Assembly: GCF_900176365.1 (NCBI RefSeq) | Contig: NZ_FWXY01000005.1 | Span: 186,001 to 250,000 of the forward strand | Reading direction: 5' to 3' | DNA: 64,000 nt | From: Desulfocicer vacuolatum DSM 3385 | GTDB lineage: Bacteria > Desulfobacterota > Desulfobacteria > Desulfobacterales > Desulfobacteraceae | Shown here: positions 60,596-64,000 of the stretch, piece by piece | Layout: every line of letters starts with the position of its first letter | Position numbering within the stretch: position 1 is the stretch's first letter | Notes under the pieces: model-generated | What the model was told of the DNA's origin: nothing | The model's input: the letters and a program-made list of their open reading frames with translations, nothing else | The model's database searches: none | Position numbers and translations under genes: made by a program

Positions 60596-60730
60596 TTAAT
60601 TATTGTCAATCTGCCGCAGGGCATTTGCGATTTTTGCCCTGACGATTTTTAAGCTTTTGAGGGCATCCACCTTTTTCTGGCAGCTGTCTTTCAAAATTTT
60701 TTTTACCGTCCTGACGGGACCCCAAATCAT
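60596..60730 (-). CDS. possible 44-residue basic protein upstream of the receiver-PPDK_N gene
   Basis: The frame starts at ATG 60730, seven bases after TGGGGA, and ends at TAA 60596-60598. It reads MIWGPVRTVKKILKDSCQKK and continues as a lysine-rich, helix-forming sequence to IDNN. It ends 19 bases before the next start codon, an operon-like spacing. Composition fits coding DNA but no family is recognised. I see no other gene in 60731-61000. Confidence 0.45.
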   Translation of the reverse strand: MIWGPVRTVKKILKDSCQKKVDALKSLKIVRAKIANALRQIDNN

Positions 60731-61000
60731 CAATTTCCCCAAAGGTGGCTAAAACTTTCCCACGCCTTACTGATAAATACCCAGGATGACGGAGAGCACA
60801 TCTGCCCTGAATCACTGAATAGGTGTAAGCGAAAGGATTTCCGTTGTTTATCTCCAATGAAAGCGCTTTTGAAACTGGCCTTTGGATATGTATAAAAGCT
60901 TAACATATCTTTAATAATCTTGCAATTGGGGAAAAAGAGGGATAGGCCGTGTTTAATTTTAAAATATTGGCCTATCCATTTTTGCTTGCTCACCGAGATT

Positions 61001-61915
61001 TCACAAAAAAATTTTAAATGCACCTGTGCCAGCCCGGTCTTCGCCATAATCCCGGTGCCATCCCGGAGGAACCGGCATTTTGTCATAAAGGCTTTCCCTT
61101 TCTGCCTCAAGAAGACGCCGGGGTGATTCCATGAAATCAGCCGCACAAATAACCCGTCCACCGGATTCAGCTGAAATTCCCTCCAGCCATTGCACCCCTT
61201 CATGGCTTCTCATGAGGTGATGGTCCAGGACCAGGGTATCCACGGAACCTGCCAGGCGCACGGCATTGTTCCAGGCCCGGTGTCGTAATTCTGTATTCAT
61301 TTTATCAAAATAAATCGGCGGACCGTCAGCCAGCACAATATCCGGTTGCCATTCAAGGACCCGGTCAACCGTGTCATCATCCAGGAGTTGAATGTCCGAG
61401 GTGTGGACAAATACCGTGTCATTCTCAATGCGGGTCATCATCACCCTGTCATTGCGCTCTATATTTTCTCCATGGGGAACGGGCAGGGAAAAGGAAAACG
61501 CTCCTGTGCCGGGTTTTCCCTCCTCCCATGGGACATCCAGAACTTCTTTAAGGGCAGTGGCTCTTTTTTGTTCTTTTGAAGATAAAAATTGAGCTGATTT
61601 ACTCCAGATCCGAACCCCGGGATTCAAATTCACCACCCGCTTGATATCCAGTTGATAGGGATTTGCATCCGTCAATGGAACATGGTCGCCATGGAAATGA
61701 CTGAAAACAATGTCCGTGGCAAGCTTCCAGGCGTGTATGATCTTTTCTCGTATGACCTCTGCCACGGCCACCTGGGCCGGATGGGGCAACAGACCTTTGC
61801 GAATAAACCCCAACGCAATGCCGGGATCAATGAGAATTTTTTGCTCTTTAACAGTGATAAAACAGCACAATCCCCGGACACCAAGTGATTCAGCGCCGAT
61901 TATTTCTATTTTCAT
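61001..61915 (-). CDS. UPF0282-like metallo-beta-lactamase-fold protein
   Basis: A 304-residue metallohydrolase. It opens with EIIGAESLGVRGLCCFI and ILIDPGIALG, as in the UPF0282 family best known from archaea. The metal motif FSHFHGDH is clear, with further histidines in FVHTSDIQLLDDD and LVLDHHLMRSHEG. Function of the family is unknown. Start ATG at 61915. It stands divergent from the AhpD-like gene. It might have come by transfer from archaea, but no composition test was possible. Confidence 0.8.
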   Translation of the reverse strand: MKIEIIGAESLGVRGLCCFITVKEQKILIDPGIALGFIRKGLLPHPAQVAVAEVIREKIIHAWKLATDIVFSHFHGDHVPLTDANPYQLDIKRVVNLNPGVRIWSKSAQFLSSKEQKRATALKEVLDVPWEEGKPGTGAFSFSLPVPHGENIERNDRVMMTRIENDTVFVHTSDIQLLDDDTVDRVLEWQPDIVLADGPPIYFDKMNTELRHRAWNNAVRLAGSVDTLVLDHHLMRSHEGVQWLEGISAESGGRVICAADFMESPRRLLEAERESLYDKMPVPPGWHRDYGEDRAGTGAFKIFL

Positions 61916-62179
61916 AATTTATTCTCTCCTGATCTCCTGGTTTATATAATGGAAATGCCCTGCCACACACAACCAAATATTAAAAATGGTATTAATTGAC
62001 AAGGCTGTCAGGCTTATATTCTGGAAATTCTCCATGACAATCTGGGATCGCACAGGTAAAATCCTTGACAATCCTTTGTCGGTGTGACTTTTTGAAGGAC
62101 AATTAACAAAATAATTTTTTTTCCACCACTGGCCCCTGACCATGGATGCCAGGACATTGACTTAATTAAGGATGGACAC

Positions 62180-62575
62180 ATGGACGACAAAGAAGCGGCA
62201 AAAAGGACCAGAGACACGGCAAATCTATATTTTAAAGGGGTAAAAAACGAAGACAAACCCTATGGATTGTGGCAGCATTTTGATAAAGAGCTGGCCAAGG
62301 ACATGTCCCTTTATATCACCGGTAGAATGTATTCCCGGGAGAAAATTCCCCATCCCACCCGCCAGCTGGTGACCGTGGCGGCCCTGGCTGTGCTTTCCCG
62401 CCCGGAAGAGTTGAAACTTCATATCCATGCGGCATTAAATGTGGGATGCACTGCAGAGGAAGTGGCTGAGGTCATTTTTCAAACCAGTATTTATGGTGGT
62501 GTACCTTCGGCAAATACCGCCTTAAAGGTACTGAAAACCGTGATGGAAGAGCGCGACGAAATAAAAGAATCCTGA
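62180..62575 (+). CDS. carboxymuconolactone decarboxylase/AhpD-like protein
   Basis: A 131-residue helical protein of the AhpD-like fold. LVTVAALAVLSRPEELKLHI and CTAEEVAEVIFQTSIYGGVP are the family core. Only one cysteine is in that region, so the AhpD CxxC pair is missing; a decarboxylase-type or unknown activity is more likely than peroxidase support. ATG at 62180 after AAGGATGG. The HMGL-family gene follows after 75 bases, suggesting an operon. Confidence 0.8.
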   Translation: MDDKEAAKRTRDTANLYFKGVKNEDKPYGLWQHFDKELAKDMSLYITGRMYSREKIPHPTRQLVTVAALAVLSRPEELKLHIHAALNVGCTAEEVAEVIFQTSIYGGVPSANTALKVLKTVMEERDEIKES

Positions 62576-62603
62576 TCGGCAGATATTAAAAACATGCAGA
62601 TAA

Positions 62604-62638
62604 GGGAGTCAGAAAATTTCAATCCAGTTCTGACTCCC
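62604..62638 (+). other. hairpin between the AhpD-like and HMGL genes
   Basis: GGGAGTCAGAA and TTCTGACTCCC form an 11-bp perfect stem just before the ribosome site (GGGGGAA) of the next gene. It lacks a T-run, so it is not a normal terminator. Its arms resemble the ends of repeat family D. Confidence 0.5.
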
Positions 62639-62650
62639 CGGGGGAACAAA

Positions 62651-63775
62651 ATGCCAGAGCAGAAAATTATTATTATGGACCAGACCCTCCGGGAGGGCAT
62701 GCAGCACCGGGGCATTGTTTTTTCCAGCAAAGAAAAGGAAGAGATCTTAAGATTTCAACACCGCCTGGGGGTGGATATCTGCCAGGCAGGATATCCCCCG
62801 GCCCACACCAGCGAAAAACAAAGCGTGGCCCATCTGCACGGTCTTGCCACAAAGGAAAAATTTCATATCCAGGTGGCAGGCATGGGTAGAGCCAATCCAA
62901 GGGATGTGCCGGTGCTCATTGACACGGGAATGAACCATTTTCATCTCCATGCCCACATCCAGCCCCAGGATGAAAAAAAAAAGCAGGAGCTGGCGCTAAA
63001 CCGGATCACAGATACGGTGACGGCCCTTCGCGCCCAACGATCTGATGCCGTTATCTCCATGGCCATGCTGGACATCGGCAACACCCCCCGGGCCTTTTTG
63101 GAACAATATGGCGATTTTCTCATCAACACCCTTGCCATTGATATTCTTTCCGTGCCGGACACCTCCGGTCAGATGGCGCCCAACACCTTTCATGATGCCG
63201 TGAAATTCATGGTGTCAAAGGCTGCCGGTACATGTACACGCATCAGCGTCCATTGTCACAACGACCTTGGCATGGCAACGGCCAATACGGTCATGGGCGT
63301 AGTGGCAGGAGCCACTGTGGTGGAAGTATCAGCCCTTGGCATTGGGGAGCGCAACGGCATTGGGGATCTTTTCACTGTGGGAAAAATTCTCAAAGATCAA
63401 CACCGTGACATAAACCTGAAAATTGAAGAAATAGATATTTTCAGACAATATTACACCCTTGTCAATGGAATATGTACCCGCCAGACCGGCCAAGACCTTT
63501 TGTCTTATAACACACCGTTTTTCGGGGATGCCGTAAATACCCACGTGGCCGGAACCCATGCAGACACCGCCTTTGGCATGGGCAATACGGAAAAATATTA
63601 TCTCAATGTGCTTTGCGGCCAGGGCCTTGTGAAGAAATATCTCACCATGAAACAGATAACCTTTACCGCTGAAGCATTGCCCCGGATCACCCGGGCCATT
63701 AAGGATGAAAGTGCCCGGCGGAGTCGTCGTCTTTTTGATGGGGAAATCCGGGACATCGCAACTGGCAAAAATTAA
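62651..63775 (+). CDS. HMGL/2-isopropylmalate-synthase-family enzyme
   Basis: A 374-residue protein of the HMGL-like TIM-barrel family: IMDQTLREGMQHRG at the start, VPDTSGQMAPNTF, the metal-binding histidines in ISVHCHNDLGMATANT, and EVSALGIGERNGIGDL. The family includes isopropylmalate, homocitrate and (R)-citramalate synthases and HMG-CoA lyase. There is no C-terminal LeuA regulatory domain, so it is closer in size to homocitrate-synthase-like or lyase-type members. Start ATG at 62651; the longer frame covers a hairpin. The substrate is undetermined. Confidence 0.85.
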   Translation: MPEQKIIIMDQTLREGMQHRGIVFSSKEKEEILRFQHRLGVDICQAGYPPAHTSEKQSVAHLHGLATKEKFHIQVAGMGRANPRDVPVLIDTGMNHFHLHAHIQPQDEKKKQELALNRITDTVTALRAQRSDAVISMAMLDIGNTPRAFLEQYGDFLINTLAIDILSVPDTSGQMAPNTFHDAVKFMVSKAAGTCTRISVHCHNDLGMATANTVMGVVAGATVVEVSALGIGERNGIGDLFTVGKILKDQHRDINLKIEEIDIFRQYYTLVNGICTRQTGQDLLSYNTPFFGDAVNTHVAGTHADTAFGMGNTEKYYLNVLCGQGLVKKYLTMKQITFTAEALPRITRAIKDESARRSRRLFDGEIRDIATGKN

Positions 63776-63785
63776 TTGATCAAAC

Positions 63786-64000
63786 TCAAACAGTTCCCCG
63801 TATTTCCATGCTGGATAATCCGGCAATGAACGCCCGGGAAAGACTCATGTCCATGGGATGTTCAAATATACGTCCATCGGGCATTATACCCTTGATGACA
63901 CCGTCGTTTAAAAAGCTTTGGAGCAGCTTCAGGGAAGATTCCAGGCGCTGGAAAGGATCAAGGATTTCCTCTTTTTTAAGGGGGTGGGCCAGGGGTATTT
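63786..64000 (-). CDS. C-terminal end of an uncharacterised gene (cut by the right edge)
   Basis: An open frame runs from the right edge to TGA at 63786-63788, about 71 residues. It contains KKEEILDPFQRLESSLKLLQ, GIMPDGRIFEHPMDMS and ends SSMEIRGTV. Amino-acid composition is protein-like and codon use matches its neighbours, but I do not recognise the family. It converges on the HMGL-family gene with only ten bases between. Confidence 0.6.
   Translation of the reverse strand, partial: IPLAHPLKKEEILDPFQRLESSLKLLQSFLNDGVIKGIMPDGRIFEHPMDMSLSRAFIAGLSSMEIRGTV

Noticed and set aside
60606-61203. Two minus-strand frames (60606-60857 and 60730-61203)
   Set aside because: No plausible ribosome site or family pattern. 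The first overlaps the 44-codon ORF in another frame and the second overlaps the UPF0282-like gene; the shorter frame with a ribosome site is preferred.

Overview
The window most likely comes from a marine sulfate-reducing deltaproteobacterium of the Desulfobacterium/Desulforapulum type. Pointers are an HdrA-type flavoprotein, many sigma-54 activators and two-component systems, EtfAB, IorAB, TRAP transport, corrinoid methyltransferases and an mttB gene with an in-frame UAG at the pyrrolysine position. Pyrrolysine occurs in methanogens and few bacteria, including some Desulfobacterium. The assignment is inferred from gene content only. No rRNA, tRNA, CRISPR array or transposase gene was seen.

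Bases 1-23,300 form the most interesting block, apparently for quaternary amines. On the minus strand are a partial HdrA fusion, a receiver protein, sulfoacetaldehyde acetyltransferase (xsc), a BCCT betaine-type transporter, mttB with an in-frame UAG, and an mttB homologue without it. These are followed by an operon of betaine-binding-type protein, sensor kinase and sigma-54 response regulator. On the plus strand are a TauE-type exporter, a second sigma-54 activator, a dimethylglycine/sarcosine dehydrogenase-like flavoprotein with a clear -24/-12 promoter and paired upstream activator sites, and etfB-etfA. Together they look like stepwise anaerobic N-demethylation of a betaine. The presence of xsc raises the possibility that a sulfonated betaine (for example N-methylated taurine) is among the substrates.

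Bases 23,300-32,900 hold a small CGGC/metallo-beta-lactamase operon, iorAB with an aryl-CoA-ligase-like gene, and a TRAP transporter operon bracketed by inverted copies of a structured repeat. A YkgJ-type cysteine-cluster protein follows.

Bases 33,000-42,800 are a complete chemosensory operon with the part list of the Wsp system: two CheW-type proteins, an MCP, CheB, CheR-TPR, CheA-REC and a REC-GGDEF diguanylate cyclase. Its expected output is cyclic-di-GMP. A short STAS-like protein follows it.

Bases 42,800-64,000 are mixed. They hold a ParB-like/Lrp-ligand-domain protein with a metallophosphoesterase, an Old Yellow Enzyme-family reductase, a large secreted protein and a PHP phosphoesterase. 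A corrinoid protein/UroD-type methyltransferase/kinase/regulator operon follows, bracketed by inverted copies of another repeat. Then come a Rel/Spo protein, a two-ACT protein, a receiver-PPDK_N protein preceded by a 44-codon ORF, a UPF0282-like hydrolase, an AhpD-like protein and an HMGL/IPMS-family enzyme. A gene cut by the right edge ends the window.

The intergenic DNA is rich in dispersed repeats of at least four families, here called A to D. Family A is a long hairpin with compensatory stem changes and an invariant loop. Family B comprises small hairpins placed between operon genes. Family C is a MITE, one copy with terminal inverted repeats and a 5-bp target duplication. Family D is a roughly 107-bp element with TTAAGG-type ends.
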